Shown here piece by piece: positions 36,252-45,610 of a DNA stretch of 61,671 nt. The notes under the pieces are model-generated. The model was not told the origin of the DNA. It was given only the letters and a program-made list of their open reading frames with translations, and did not search any database. Within the stretch, counting starts at the first letter, position 1, and each line of letters opens with the position of its first letter. Source of the DNA: Heyndrickxia sporothermodurans (lineage in GTDB: Bacteria > Bacillota > Bacilli > Bacillales > Bacillaceae_C); the NCBI RefSeq assembly GCF_016785185.1, contig NZ_JAEKDY010000007.1. The stretch is one strand, 5' to 3'. The position numbers were made by a program, and so were the translations under genes.

Positions 36252-36560
36252 ATGGACTATTTAAACAGAGAGATCTTAATTAATCAAATGAATGCACAAT
36301 TAAAAGAGTTAATGGATCATTACCAACTTGAGGATATTGGAATTTATGAAGAAGAGGGTGCCGGGGATGATTATTATCTCGGCTATACTGTAAGAAAAAA
36401 TGGCGAAGTTTATATGATAAATATGCCTTATATGAAGGATGCTTACGGAAATCTTGGGTTAAAAAATAGAGACTGGACAATTCAATCGGACGAGGGAGAA
36501 AAAAAGGGATTTCATAACTTAGATGAGGTATTCGATCATATAGACAAAGGTTTTCAATAA
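36252..36560 (+). CDS. Conserved acidic hypothetical protein (DUF5634-like)
   Basis: A 102-residue soluble acidic protein with a beta-rich centre (IGIYEEEGAGDDYYLGYTV, then aromatic turns such as DWTIQSD). I think it belongs to DUF5634, but that is from memory of family pattern. A GTGAGG element precedes ATG 36252. The FbpA-like gene follows 41 nt later and may share the transcript. Confidence 0.55.
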   Translation: MDYLNREILINQMNAQLKELMDHYQLEDIGIYEEEGAGDDYYLGYTVRKNGEVYMINMPYMKDAYGNLGLKNRDWTIQSDEGEKKGFHNLDEVFDHIDKGFQ

Positions 36561-36601
36561 ATAATGTGACAGTAAATTTAAGGTAATAAGGAGAAAGCGA
36601 A

Positions 36602-36754
36602 ATGTCCTGTGATACAGAATATTTGAAAAAGTTCTATATTGATCAACTACTATCCATTGGAATATATAAATCGTTGAATAAACAGTTATATGAATTAACG
36701 TTAGAAGATTTAGAAGAGATATACAATGAATCACAATTGAATAGTTTAGGTTGA
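36602..36754 (+). CDS. FbpA-family small protein
   Basis: A 50-residue protein with AAGGAG 8 nt before ATG 36602. The core IDQLLSIGIYKSLNKQLYEL followed by TLEDLEEIY matches the Fur-regulated basic protein A family, whose B. subtilis member is Fur-controlled and may act with the FsrA small RNA in iron sparing. This member is not basic, and I see no clear Fur box upstream, so iron control is not shown here. Confidence 0.6.
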   Translation: MSCDTEYLKKFYIDQLLSIGIYKSLNKQLYELTLEDLEEIYNESQLNSLG

Positions 36755-36831
36755 AATATAAAAGACCGCTACAAGAGGATGCTAGTAAAATTGCAGTGAA
36801 TCATTACAAGAAAAGTTAAGAGGCGATATAA

Positions 36832-37761
36832 ATGCAATGTCGATCTGCAGATGAATTGCAATTATTGGTTGATGAAGCAAAAAAATCTTCAAATAAAGGG
36901 AAAGTTGCCGATTACATCCCAGCATTACAAAAAGCTAACAAAGAAACTTTATCAATATCTTTGTTTTATCCGGACGGGAATTGTTTCTCAGCAGGAGATA
37001 TTAAAGAAAATTTAACCCTTCAGAGTATATCCAAAGTTATAACTCTCGCTATCGCATTAAGTGATAGAGGGGAAGAGTATGTTTTTAATCGTGTTGGTCA
37101 AGAACCTACAGGTGATCCGTTTAATTCGATAGCAAAATTAGAAACGAATAAGCCATCAAAACCATTAAATCCGATGATCAATGCAGGAGCACTAGCCGTA
37201 ACACATATGATTAAAGGAAGTAGTGTAAATGAACGGTTTGAAAGGATACTAAAACTCATTCAAAGGCTTTCTGGTAATGAATCAATTGGTTATAATAAAG
37301 AAGTAGCACATTCAGAATTCAAAACGGCTGATTTAAATCGATCATTATGTTATTTTTTAAAACAACATAGAGTAATTGATGAAGATGTAGAACAGTTGAT
37401 AGATTTATATACAAGGCAATGTGCGATTGAATTGAATTGCCTGGATTTGTCACGCATTGGCTGTGTGTTAGCAATGGATGGAAAAGATCCATATACTGAA
37501 GAACAGCTAATTCCTCACTCAGTTGCAAGGATTTGTAAAACATTTATGGTTACATGTGGAATGTATAATGCTTCTGGTGAATTTGCAATCGAGGTAGGCA
37601 TACCAGCAAAAAGCGGGGTATCTGGTGGTATATTGGGAGCAGTACCAGGAAAGTTTGGTATTGGAATTTACGGTCCAGCACTTGATGAAAAGGGAAATAG
37701 TATTGCAGGTATGAAGCTTTTAAAGTTAATGTCTCAAAAATATTCGTTAAGCATGTTTTAA
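36832..37761 (+). CDS. glsA: Glutaminase GlsA
   Basis: A 309-residue serine-dependent beta-lactamase-fold glutaminase that hydrolyses glutamine to glutamate. The nucleophile and base lie in LQSISKV (SxxK), with PFNSIAKLE, NPMINAGALAV and KSGVSGGILGAVPG. Length equals B. subtilis YlaM (GlsA2). Start follows a GAGG site. Confidence 0.93.
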   Translation: MQCRSADELQLLVDEAKKSSNKGKVADYIPALQKANKETLSISLFYPDGNCFSAGDIKENLTLQSISKVITLAIALSDRGEEYVFNRVGQEPTGDPFNSIAKLETNKPSKPLNPMINAGALAVTHMIKGSSVNERFERILKLIQRLSGNESIGYNKEVAHSEFKTADLNRSLCYFLKQHRVIDEDVEQLIDLYTRQCAIELNCLDLSRIGCVLAMDGKDPYTEEQLIPHSVARICKTFMVTCGMYNASGEFAIEVGIPAKSGVSGGILGAVPGKFGIGIYGPALDEKGNSIAGMKLLKLMSQKYSLSMF

Positions 37762-37779
37762 AACGTAGGAGAGATGTGT

Positions 37780-38109
37780 GTGATTATTCATGGTCATAAA
37801 GTAAAAGGAAACGTTATAGATTTTGAAACCCGCTGCACACATTATAATAAGGAAATTGATCGAATTGCAATAAAGTTCTATTGTTGTGATACATATTATC
37901 CTTGTTTTGAATGTCATGAAGAACATGGGTGTGACAATCCAAAAGTATGGCCGAAAGAGTTATTTAATCATAAGGCGATCCTTTGCGGGGGATGTGGGAA
38001 TGAATTAACTATAAATGAATATTACACTTGTAATTCTACTTGTCCTACTTGCAGAGCATCATTTAATCCTGGGTGTCAGCTACATAAAAAATACTATTTT
38101 GAAGAGTAG
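37780..38109 (+). CDS. CHY zinc-finger protein
   Basis: 109 residues. The CHY-type zinc finger is visible as C-x-H-Y (RCTHYNKEID), YCCDTYYPCFECHEEH and two later CxxC pairs (LCGGCGNEL, CPTCRASF). Function in bacteria is not established. GTG 37780 is preferred because AGGAGAG (37767-37773) abuts ATG 37774 but is well spaced for the GTG. It lies 18 nt after glsA. Confidence 0.8.
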   Translation: MIIHGHKVKGNVIDFETRCTHYNKEIDRIAIKFYCCDTYYPCFECHEEHGCDNPKVWPKELFNHKAILCGGCGNELTINEYYTCNSTCPTCRASFNPGCQLHKKYYFEE

Positions 38110-38175
38110 ATGAAAGTATAAATTCTTTAATAATGCTATACTTAGATAATATTCTTATTATAAGAGGGATGAAAG

Positions 38176-38883
38176 ATGAAAATTATTTGCTTTGGTGACA
38201 GTTTAACTAGAGGCGTTTCTGTTGTTAAAGGTAGACTACGAATTATAAAAGAAAATTATCCTTCCTTTTTACAAGCATTCTTTCTTTCTAATAATCGCGA
38301 AAATGTCGAAGTAGTTAATAAAGGAGTATTTAACGATAATTCAGATCTTCTAATGGCGAGACTAACGAAAGATGTTATTAATGAGAAACCTGATTATACG
38401 ATTATCGGCATTGGCGGGAATGATTGTAATTTCAAGTGGAATGAAGTGGCGGAACATCCAGATGAAACGCATGAACCTATTGTACCAATTGACCGATACT
38501 TAGATAATGTGAAAACAATGATTTCAATTGTGAAAGACTCTGGAATTACACCAATTATTATGAGTATGCCACCATTAGATCCTGTGAGATATTATAAATT
38601 TATTGCTGATAAATACGGTCCATCCATTAGTCATTGGATTAGCTCACTGGGTGGGATTGAACATTGGCATGGTCTTTATAACCGAAGTTTAAATAAACTA
38701 GTTAGTGATATAGATGTAATTAAAATAGATGTAAGAACAGCCATCAAGCAAGCAGGGGAATTAATCGATCTTATTAGTGATGATGGCATTCATCTCACTT
38801 CAACTGGATATAAAGCATTAAGTAGGGAAGTCTTTAATCGGATCATTAAGATATCAGACCTTAAGAAGCCACAACAAATATAA
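38176..38883 (+). CDS. SGNH/GDSL-family hydrolase
   Basis: 235 residues, cytosolic. The four SGNH blocks are present: FGDSLTRG (Ser), a Gly in block II, GIGGNDCNF (Asn) and DGIHLTSTGY (Asp/His). Probable esterase or lipase; substrate unknown. Confidence 0.83.
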   Translation: MKIICFGDSLTRGVSVVKGRLRIIKENYPSFLQAFFLSNNRENVEVVNKGVFNDNSDLLMARLTKDVINEKPDYTIIGIGGNDCNFKWNEVAEHPDETHEPIVPIDRYLDNVKTMISIVKDSGITPIIMSMPPLDPVRYYKFIADKYGPSISHWISSLGGIEHWHGLYNRSLNKLVSDIDVIKIDVRTAIKQAGELIDLISDDGIHLTSTGYKALSREVFNRIIKISDLKKPQQI

Positions 38884-38901
38884 AAATGTTGTGGCTTCTT
38901 A
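38862..38901. terminator. Shared hairpin after the SGNH hydrolase
   Basis: A perfect 15-bp stem taagaagccacaaca/tgttgtggcttctta overlaps the last codons of the gene. No real T run on the plus strand, so termination strength is uncertain. Confidence 0.6.
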
Positions 38902-38943
38902 TAGGCCGTTATTTACTTTGAGACAACCCCCATCAAATTCCGA

Positions 38944-39681
38944 TTAGGTATTATCTAATTTAGCGGTTTCTTTACTAAAATATTCAATGATCTGCGGATA
39001 TTCTTGAATTTCACTTTTTCCTTTTTCACTTATCCCATATATGCCTTTTTGAATTCGTACAAACCATCCATAATAATTATTAAAGAGAATGGATTGTGTT
39101 TTCTCCCCTGTACCCATTTGGCGCAATGCCTTAGGTGAAAGTGGGCCAAATTGTTCAAGAAGGTATGCAATCTGGATACTTGTTTCTTTATAAGCTGTCA
39201 TAATTTTCGTTTGGCTACTACCACCTATATTATGATCTCCGTGTCGCCCTTTAATTTCTGATAGGAGTTTTTTTCTTTTTTTCTCATTTTGTTGCATACT
39301 CTTTTTCTGATCAAAAGGGGCAGGAGAGATGACAATATCCATTTTTGTCGTTGATTGTAGAAATGACACGATGATTAAGCCTAATTCTAGTCTTTTTATG
39401 AGATGGCATATATCTTTCCATTTCTTTGAATAGAAGCTGTAACTCGGTTTTGGAATAGCAATATAAACTTGATCAGTAAGCTTCTGTCTTTTTGTCGCCT
39501 GGATAAGTAAATCGACGTTTAATCTTACCTTTAATTCTATAATAATAAGTTCGTCACCTTTAACAGCTGTAATATCACAATCATTTACTTCACTTTTCAC
39601 TTCATATCCTTGATTTGTAAAATGTTTATGTATCGGCTTATATAAATCAACTTCATAAATTTTTTCTTTTTTCTTTTGCAT
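38944..39681 (-). CDS. DUF2161-like PD-(D/E)XK protein
   Basis: 245 residues. The N-terminal half has a PD-(D/E)XK-like pattern, CDITAV followed by IIIELKVRLN (Asp ... Glu-x-Lys). The C-terminal quarter looks like a winged helix (LSPKALRQMGTG onward). It fits DUF2161, annotated as putative nucleases; activity unproven. ATG 39681 follows AAGGTTGGTGA; the longer start lacks a site. Confidence 0.65.
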   Translation of the reverse strand: MQKKKEKIYEVDLYKPIHKHFTNQGYEVKSEVNDCDITAVKGDELIIIELKVRLNVDLLIQATKRQKLTDQVYIAIPKPSYSFYSKKWKDICHLIKRLELGLIIVSFLQSTTKMDIVISPAPFDQKKSMQQNEKKRKKLLSEIKGRHGDHNIGGSSQTKIMTAYKETSIQIAYLLEQFGPLSPKALRQMGTGEKTQSILFNNYYGWFVRIQKGIYGISEKGKSEIQEYPQIIEYFSKETAKLDNT

Positions 39682-39903
39682 TTTTTCACCAACCTTAAAA
39701 AAACACGCATCAATCGATCTATCAACTACTATAATCATCATAACATATGTATTCATTTAGGACCTTTAAGAATAAATATATGTTCCGATAATAATATTAT
39801 GTAAACAAATATTTTTATAGAAAAGATAAAATTCTTAGGGGAATTTCGCAAGAATTGTAGAATTAAATAAGTATAACTTAATTATTATTGTGGAGGGTTT
39901 TTC

Positions 39904-40686
39904 TTGAAACTTTCATTTGATCATTTAGTGCATATAGTTAATCGACCTGAGGAAGCGATTGAAGATTTCGCAACAATCGGGTTGAAAGCAATGCTTGGTG
40001 GAAGACACGAGGATTGGGGAACGTATAATGCACTTTGTTATTTTGGTTTAAGCTATATTGAATTTTTAGGGGTATTTGATAGGAAAAAAGCCGAAAGAGT
40101 AATTGAAAATGATTTAGTTGTTCAAACGACTGCTTTATTACCAGAAAAGGAGAGATTTGCAAGAATTGCTCTTCGAACGAATAATATGAGAGAACTTGTC
40201 CATTCTTTCCATAAAAAAGGGATTGAAACGGTTGGCCCAATTAAAGCGGAAAGAAAAAGGGCAGACGGGACACTCATTCAATGGGAAATGTTATTTATCC
40301 GTGATGAGTATTCAATTCCATTTCCATTTATTATACAGTGGCAGGAAAATGACGAAATAAGGAAGAAATCGATTGAAGCAAACAATAATGCCCTCCCTTT
40401 AAAAGAGTTAATATTTGCAGTTAATAATCATGTAGAAGTCGCTACAAAATGGAGTGAGTTATTTCATTTAACGAAACAAGATACATATAAGGATAAAAAA
40501 TTGAAAGCAAACTGTACTCAATTACAACTTGAAGGATGCAATATCGTATTTGCCTCACCATACGCACAAGGAGAAATTGCACGGGTCATTGAGACAAAAG
40601 GAGAGGGGCCATGTTTATTAAGAATTTCAAATAGTAATATTGTTTTAGAAAAAGAAATGTTTGGCGGGCACTATCAATTTGTGTAA
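39904..40686 (+). CDS. VOC-superfamily (glyoxalase-like) protein
   Basis: 260 residues opening with SFDHLVHIV and containing GTYNALCYFGLSYIEFLGVF, the pattern of the Glyoxalase_3 group. Two VOC modules are likely, the second starting near residue 160. Substrate unknown. TTG start with GGAGGG upstream. Confidence 0.72.
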   Translation: MKLSFDHLVHIVNRPEEAIEDFATIGLKAMLGGRHEDWGTYNALCYFGLSYIEFLGVFDRKKAERVIENDLVVQTTALLPEKERFARIALRTNNMRELVHSFHKKGIETVGPIKAERKRADGTLIQWEMLFIRDEYSIPFPFIIQWQENDEIRKKSIEANNNALPLKELIFAVNNHVEVATKWSELFHLTKQDTYKDKKLKANCTQLQLEGCNIVFASPYAQGEIARVIETKGEGPCLLRISNSNIVLEKEMFGGHYQFV

Positions 40687-40707
40687 TTCTTTAATCATGG
40701 TTATTAA

Positions 40708-40748
40708 AAGAAGATCATTGAAAACCTATGTTTTTTGGTGATCTTCTT
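40708..40748. terminator. Bidirectional terminator between VOC and MFS genes
   Basis: aagaagatca (40708-40717) pairs with tgatcttctt (40739-40748), with further pairing across ttgaaaac/gttttttgg. Confidence 0.75.
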
Positions 40749-40758
40749 CAAATAACAA

Positions 40759-41928
40759 TTATTCAGCAATTTTTTGACGTTTTTCTTGAGCTTGATAAAT
40801 TTGATAAAGAATAAATGCTAGAATTGAAATTACTGCTCCAGAAATATATGGAAGACCTGCATATACTGAAAACAACCATCCTCCTAATGGAGGTCCAATT
40901 ATTCTTCCGAATGAATCAAAGGAAGATAGTAAACCGGTTGCGCTCCCGTGACCAGCACTAGATTTTTTTGTAAGTAATGCGGATATGCAAGGCCGTATTA
41001 CGCCATTACCTAGTCCAAAAATCGTTAGAAAAATGGCTGCTGTAACAAAATTGTTTACAAGCATGATTAATCCAAAGCCAATGGCAGATACAATGATCCC
41101 AGCTTTAATAACAATGCCTTCACCATATTTTTTCGTTAATCTACCGACTAAACCACCTTGAACAACCGCGCTACCTAAGCCCATAATCATGAAGATATAG
41201 CCTAAATCAATCGTATCTAATCCCGCCATTTTGGCTGCGAAATAAGCAAAGCTTGCTTCTAAACCAGATAAAGAAAGCGAGATAAACCATTGCAAAATAA
41301 AAATAATGGACAGCGATCCTTTAAATGGTTCCCACATAGAGACTTTTCTTTCAGCATGATATCCTCTTTTTTCTTTCGGTAGCGATTCTTTTAAAACAAG
41401 TAGTACAAGCAGTAAGGTAAGAAGGGAGGAAAACCCTGCTATAAAAAAAGGTGTTTGTAAGCTGGATTTCGAAAATAATCCTCCAATTGCGGGACCAAAG
41501 ATAAATCCTAATCCTGTTGCCGCTCCGATGATTCCCATTCCTTTTCCACGATCTTCTTCAGATGTGATATCAGCAACATAGGCCATCGTTGTTGGCATAT
41601 TTGCAGATGATAATAACCCACCAATAATTCTTGCGACAAATAACATCCAGAGCTGACTAGATAATGCCATGAGGAAAAAAGAAACGGCTAATCCGAATAT
41701 TCCGATCATCATAACAGGTTTCCGGCCGATTCGATCTGAAATCCTGCCCCATATCGGCGCGGAGATTAATTGCATTAATGAATAAACTCCCATTAAAAGC
41801 CCTAATTCAGTTGGATTTGCCCCAATTTTTTCTGCATAAAACGGGATAACTGGGATAATAATGCCGAATCCAACCATAACTAGAAACATTATTAAAAATA
41901 ATATAGGTAAAACTTTTTTTGATTCCAT
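40759..41928 (-). CDS. MFS efflux transporter (Bmr/TetA type)
   Basis: 389 residues, 12 predicted helices. The drug:H+ antiporter motif A, GRISDRIGRKPVM, follows helix 2, and GLGFIFGPAIGG is the antiporter motif C in helix 5. It probably exports drugs or metabolites; substrate not predictable. AAAGGATTGAT precedes the ATG. Confidence 0.82.
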   Translation of the reverse strand: MESKKVLPILFLIMFLVMVGFGIIIPVIPFYAEKIGANPTELGLLMGVYSLMQLISAPIWGRISDRIGRKPVMMIGIFGLAVSFFLMALSSQLWMLFVARIIGGLLSSANMPTTMAYVADITSEEDRGKGMGIIGAATGLGFIFGPAIGGLFSKSSLQTPFFIAGFSSLLTLLLVLLVLKESLPKEKRGYHAERKVSMWEPFKGSLSIIFILQWFISLSLSGLEASFAYFAAKMAGLDTIDLGYIFMIMGLGSAVVQGGLVGRLTKKYGEGIVIKAGIIVSAIGFGLIMLVNNFVTAAIFLTIFGLGNGVIRPCISALLTKKSSAGHGSATGLLSSFDSFGRIIGPPLGGWLFSVYAGLPYISGAVISILAFILYQIYQAQEKRQKIAE

Positions 41929-42059
41929 TATATCAATCCTTTTTGATTCTCAAATTTTCAATTGTTTCTTCGTTATTTTCTATATTCAAATAGTATAACA
42001 ATTATCCATTTGATTTTAAAATAATCAAAAGGTGAATATGTAGCAACACACTATAAAAA

Positions 42060-43115
42060 TTAATTACTGTATTTCTCTCGTAAGTTCTTTATTTCTCTTA
42101 TTAAGTCCTTACCAATTATCGGTTCAAGTTTGTCATATAAAGGGTCTAAAGCTATCATCCATTGTTTTTTTTCTTCGTTAGTTAATTCATGAATTTGTAT
42201 CGAAGATTTTTTCTGTATAAGTTTAAGCTGTTCCTCATTCATTTTTTTAGCATGTTTTTCATTCCATTCAGTCGTCTCTATCATTGCTTCAGTTAAAATT
42301 TTTTTCGTTTGATCGGTTTGCGCATTCCAAAACGATTGATTCATTAATACAACATAACCTAAATATCCGTGATTACTAATTGTCAAATACTTTTGTAAGT
42401 TATAAAATTTCTTTGAGTAGATATTTGTTAAAGTGTTTTCTTCACCGTCGATTTTTCCGGATTGTAATGATTGAAATGTAATATCAAACGGTTGCTGAAT
42501 GGCTTTAGCATGTAACTGTTCAAATTGTGATTTTAAAATATTGCTTTGCATAATCCGAAATGTTTGCCCCTTAATGTCTTTAGGAATTCGGATTGGACCT
42601 TTATTAGATGTAAATTGTTTAAAGCCATTTATCCAGTAGGCCAGTCCTTTAAGATGTTCTTTTTCTAATGATTGCAAAAGAGTATTTCCGATACTCCCAT
42701 TTAATCCTGCTTGAATGGCTTCGTAATTTGGAAATGCAAAAGGCAAATCAAGTACTCCCCATCTACTTGAAAGTGTGCCTAGTTTTGAAGTTGATGGGGC
42801 GATTATTTGTATTTTATTTTCTTTTAATGCATTTATTTCTTCTATATCAGAATAGAGCATCCCATTTGGAAATATTTCTACTCTTATTTTTCCATCTGAT
42901 TTTTTATAAACAAGTTCAGCAAATTTTTTTGCTGCTAGCCCTTTAGGAGTATTTTCAGCGACGACATGACCGAATTTTAGGACAATCTGATCCTTTAGTC
43001 CTTCTTGTTCATAATCATAAGCAAGCTTTTTAGGATGAAGAAAGATTTTCATTCCAACAAGGATACAGGAAATGAAAAGCACCAAACTAGCCAATATAAT
43101 GATCCATTTTTTCAT
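42060..43115 (-). CDS. dctB: C4-dicarboxylate-binding protein DctB (TRAP DctP family)
   Basis: 351 residues with an N-terminal membrane anchor or signal (about 3-24, no lipobox), then a TRAP-type DctP fold (FGHVVAENTPKGLAAKKFAELV; FRIMQSNILKSQFEQLHAKAI). No DctQ/DctM permease is nearby. In B. subtilis this protein works with DctS as an external sensor for fumarate or succinate. ATG 43115 has GGAGG at the right distance. Here it diverges from dctS, with a 98-bp gap holding an inverted repeat ttgcat/atgcaa (43139-43175). Confidence 0.85.
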   Translation of the reverse strand: MKKWIIILASLVLFISCILVGMKIFLHPKKLAYDYEQEGLKDQIVLKFGHVVAENTPKGLAAKKFAELVYKKSDGKIRVEIFPNGMLYSDIEEINALKENKIQIIAPSTSKLGTLSSRWGVLDLPFAFPNYEAIQAGLNGSIGNTLLQSLEKEHLKGLAYWINGFKQFTSNKGPIRIPKDIKGQTFRIMQSNILKSQFEQLHAKAIQQPFDITFQSLQSGKIDGEENTLTNIYSKKFYNLQKYLTISNHGYLGYVVLMNQSFWNAQTDQTKKILTEAMIETTEWNEKHAKKMNEEQLKLIQKKSSIQIHELTNEEKKQWMIALDPLYDKLEPIIGKDLIREIKNLREKYSN

Positions 43116-43213
43116 ATTAACCTCCGTAATTAAACCGATTGCATGTCTAAGTACAATTTTACTACAAAAATGCAACCGAATTCATAATAGATGATAGAGG
43201 GGAGGTAGAATCA

Positions 43214-44809
43214 TTGAAAATGAAGCAACTACCCATCCGTTGGAAAATAACAATTTTATCGTATGCAATCGTCGTTTTTTCTCTGCTTGTAGGGGGGATG
43301 TTCTTAATCGTTAATATTCAAAATACAAGAGAAAAAGAAATAAAAATGAATGCCATGAATACAGCAAGGACTGTAGCTGAGTTAACAGAAGTAAAAAAAG
43401 AAATAAAGAATAGGGATGGATGGAAACAAATCAATCCGTTAGTGGAAGAAATTCGTCTAATTAACGAGTTAGATTATATTGTTGTAATGAATATGGATCA
43501 TGTTCGCTTCTCCCATCCGGTAAAAAGTCTATTAGGAACACTGTCAAAGACGAGCGATGAAGAGGCTGCCTTTGCTGAGCATAATTATTTCTCCAAAGCA
43601 AAAGGGGAGATTGGAACATTTATTCGCGCCTTTTTTCCGATAAAAGATAAAGACTACAATCAAATTGGCGTGGTTATCGTCGGTAAACGACTTCCTACAA
43701 TTATTGAAATTATTGCTGATTTAAAAAAAGAAGTGGTTATAATTATTTCCCTAACATTGTCTGTAGGTCTTATTGGATCTTTTTTTCTAGCGCGAAATTT
43801 AAAGAAACAGATGTTTCAATTGGAGCCGTATGAAATTGCTCATATTTTAAAAGAAAGAACAGCAACTTTTCATTCCATGCATGAAGGAATTATAGCGATA
43901 GATTATAATGAAATCATAACTATTTTTAATGATAAGGCGAAGTCAATATTTTCAGTTGTTGGAGATGTAGTAGGAAAACCAATTAGGAGTGTAATAGCTG
44001 ATACTCGCTTACCGGAAATTGTCGAACAGAAAAAGGCAGTATATAATGAAACGATTAATGTGAGTGGGAAAACGATTTTAAGTAGTCGAATTCCTGTAGT
44101 AATTGAAGATCAAGTTGTCGGTGCCGTTGCCATTTGCCAAGATCGAACCGAAGTGGTTAAATTGGCTGAAGAACTAACGGGAGTAAGGAATTTTGTTGAT
44201 GCATTAAGAGTTCAAAATCATGAACATATGAATAAATTACATACTATTGCAGGTTTAATTCAACTTGGAAAAGCAGAGCAAGCTCTAGATTTAGCATTTG
44301 AAACTTCAGCAAAACAAGAAAATTTAGAACAATTTTTAACGGATTCAATAAAAAATCACGCCATTGCAGGCTTATTGTTGAGTAAAATTAGAAGGGGAAA
44401 AGAGATTGGAATAGAGGTTTTCATTGATCCAAATAGCTTTTTAGCAGTTTTTCCCTATCAAATTGATCAGCATGATTTTGTTATTTTACTAGGTAACTTG
44501 ATAGAAAATGCTTTTGGAGCTTTTCCGGATACATCCCAATCTCAAAAAAAAGTAGAAATAAGTATCGAACAAACGGATGACATTTGTGCAATTTTAATTG
44601 AAGACAACGGGTGTGGAATTGATGAAAATGATCTGCCTCATATTTTTGAAAAAGGTTTTACAAAAAACAAAAAAAATGGAACAGGTTATGGTTTGTATTT
44701 AACTAAACAAATTGTTGATAAAGGAAATGGAACGATTGATGTAACTTCGACAGTAGGCAGAGGGACGAGCTTTATAATTACTTTTCCAATTGGAGCAGGT
44801 GGTGAATAA
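43214..44809 (+). CDS. dctS: C4-dicarboxylate sensor kinase DctS
   Basis: 531 residues, CitA/DcuS family: TM1 (about 12-32), extracytoplasmic sensor domain, TM2 (about 173-195), PAS (about 215-320), phosphoacceptor H336 in VQNHEHMNKLHTIAGL, and ATPase boxes NLIENA, EDNGCGI and KNGTGYGLYL. TTG 43214 has GGAGG 8 nt upstream. It activates DctR. Confidence 0.92.
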   Translation: MKMKQLPIRWKITILSYAIVVFSLLVGGMFLIVNIQNTREKEIKMNAMNTARTVAELTEVKKEIKNRDGWKQINPLVEEIRLINELDYIVVMNMDHVRFSHPVKSLLGTLSKTSDEEAAFAEHNYFSKAKGEIGTFIRAFFPIKDKDYNQIGVVIVGKRLPTIIEIIADLKKEVVIIISLTLSVGLIGSFFLARNLKKQMFQLEPYEIAHILKERTATFHSMHEGIIAIDYNEIITIFNDKAKSIFSVVGDVVGKPIRSVIADTRLPEIVEQKKAVYNETINVSGKTILSSRIPVVIEDQVVGAVAICQDRTEVVKLAEELTGVRNFVDALRVQNHEHMNKLHTIAGLIQLGKAEQALDLAFETSAKQENLEQFLTDSIKNHAIAGLLLSKIRRGKEIGIEVFIDPNSFLAVFPYQIDQHDFVILLGNLIENAFGAFPDTSQSQKKVEISIEQTDDICAILIEDNGCGIDENDLPHIFEKGFTKNKKNGTGYGLYLTKQIVDKGNGTIDVTSTVGRGTSFIITFPIGAGGE

Positions 44810-44810
44810 G

Positions 44811-45491
44811 ATGGAAAACAAGATGATTCATGTACTATTAATAGACGATGACCCGATGGTCCGCGAAGTGAATAAAGGATTCATCGAAAGCATTAATGGA
44901 TATAAAGTAATCGGAGAGGCTAGTAATGGTGAAGAAGGAATTCAATTAGCTAAAGAGAGAGACGTTGATTTAGTTATTCTTGACATTTATATGCCAAAAA
45001 TTGATGGAATAAACACATTACAGCAAATTCGAGCGCAACAATTAAATATTGATGTCATTGTTGTTTCTGCGGCTAAAGATAATGAAACGATAAATATTAT
45101 GCTGCAAAATGGTGCTGTAGATTATATTATCAAGCCGTTTAAGTTCGATAGAATAAAGAAATCCCTAGAAAACTATCAATATTATAAACGAACATTGAAG
45201 AAGAATAGGACACTTTCACAAGACGAGCTGGATGCAATGATGAATATGCAACAAACAATGAAGCGAGATATCCACTTACCAAAAGGTTTGAATATGTTTA
45301 CATTACAGCAAATTATGACTTATATGAAAGAAGCAAATGAAGCGAAATCAGCAGGAGAAGTAGCTAACTCCGTAGGTATTGCTAGAGTAACCGCAAGACG
45401 CTATTTAGATTACTTAGAAAAAACAGGAATTATCCATTTGGATGTACAATATGGGAATGTAGGTAGACCGGTTAACCGTTATACGATGTAA
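44811..45491 (+). CDS. dctR: C4-dicarboxylate response regulator DctR
   Basis: 226 residues: receiver domain with phosphoacceptor D58 (VILDIYMPKIDG) and a CitB-family helix-turn-helix C-terminus (EVANSVGIARVTARRYLDYL). Start ATG 44811 lies 1 nt after the dctS stop, behind AGGTGGTGA. Expected target: the dctP promoter, where three gacca repeats lie. Confidence 0.9.
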   Translation: MENKMIHVLLIDDDPMVREVNKGFIESINGYKVIGEASNGEEGIQLAKERDVDLVILDIYMPKIDGINTLQQIRAQQLNIDVIVVSAAKDNETINIMLQNGAVDYIIKPFKFDRIKKSLENYQYYKRTLKKNRTLSQDELDAMMNMQQTMKRDIHLPKGLNMFTLQQIMTYMKEANEAKSAGEVANSVGIARVTARRYLDYLEKTGIIHLDVQYGNVGRPVNRYTM

Positions 45492-45501
45492 TAGGCATTA
45501 T

Positions 45502-45537
45502 AAGACCAAAAAGACCAAAATGTACTATATGACCATA
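45502..45537 (+). promoter_or_regulatory. Direct repeats upstream of dctP, candidate DctR sites
   Basis: aagaccaaa occurs twice in tandem (45502-45510, 45511-45519) and gacca again at 45531-45535, giving spacings of 9 and 18 bp. Placed between dctR and dctP, this is a likely binding region for DctR-P. Confidence 0.45.
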
Positions 45538-45554
45538 TACTTCCCCATTTAATA

Positions 45555-45568
45555 AGAAAGCGTTATCA
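45555..45568 (+). promoter_or_regulatory. cre site upstream of dctP
   Basis: AGAAAGCGTTATCA matches the CcpA cre consensus TGWNANCGNTNWCA at all but the first position. It lies 43 bp before the dctP start and predicts carbon catabolite repression, as known for B. subtilis dctP. Confidence 0.65.
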
Positions 45569-45610
45569 TCAATTTGCGAGAAAATTCAATTTTTAGAGGG
45601 GATGCTTTCA

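Noticed and set aside
36519..36734. 71-codon minus-strand frame
   Set aside because: It lies opposite the FbpA-like gene, which has an ideal AAGGAG site and a family match.
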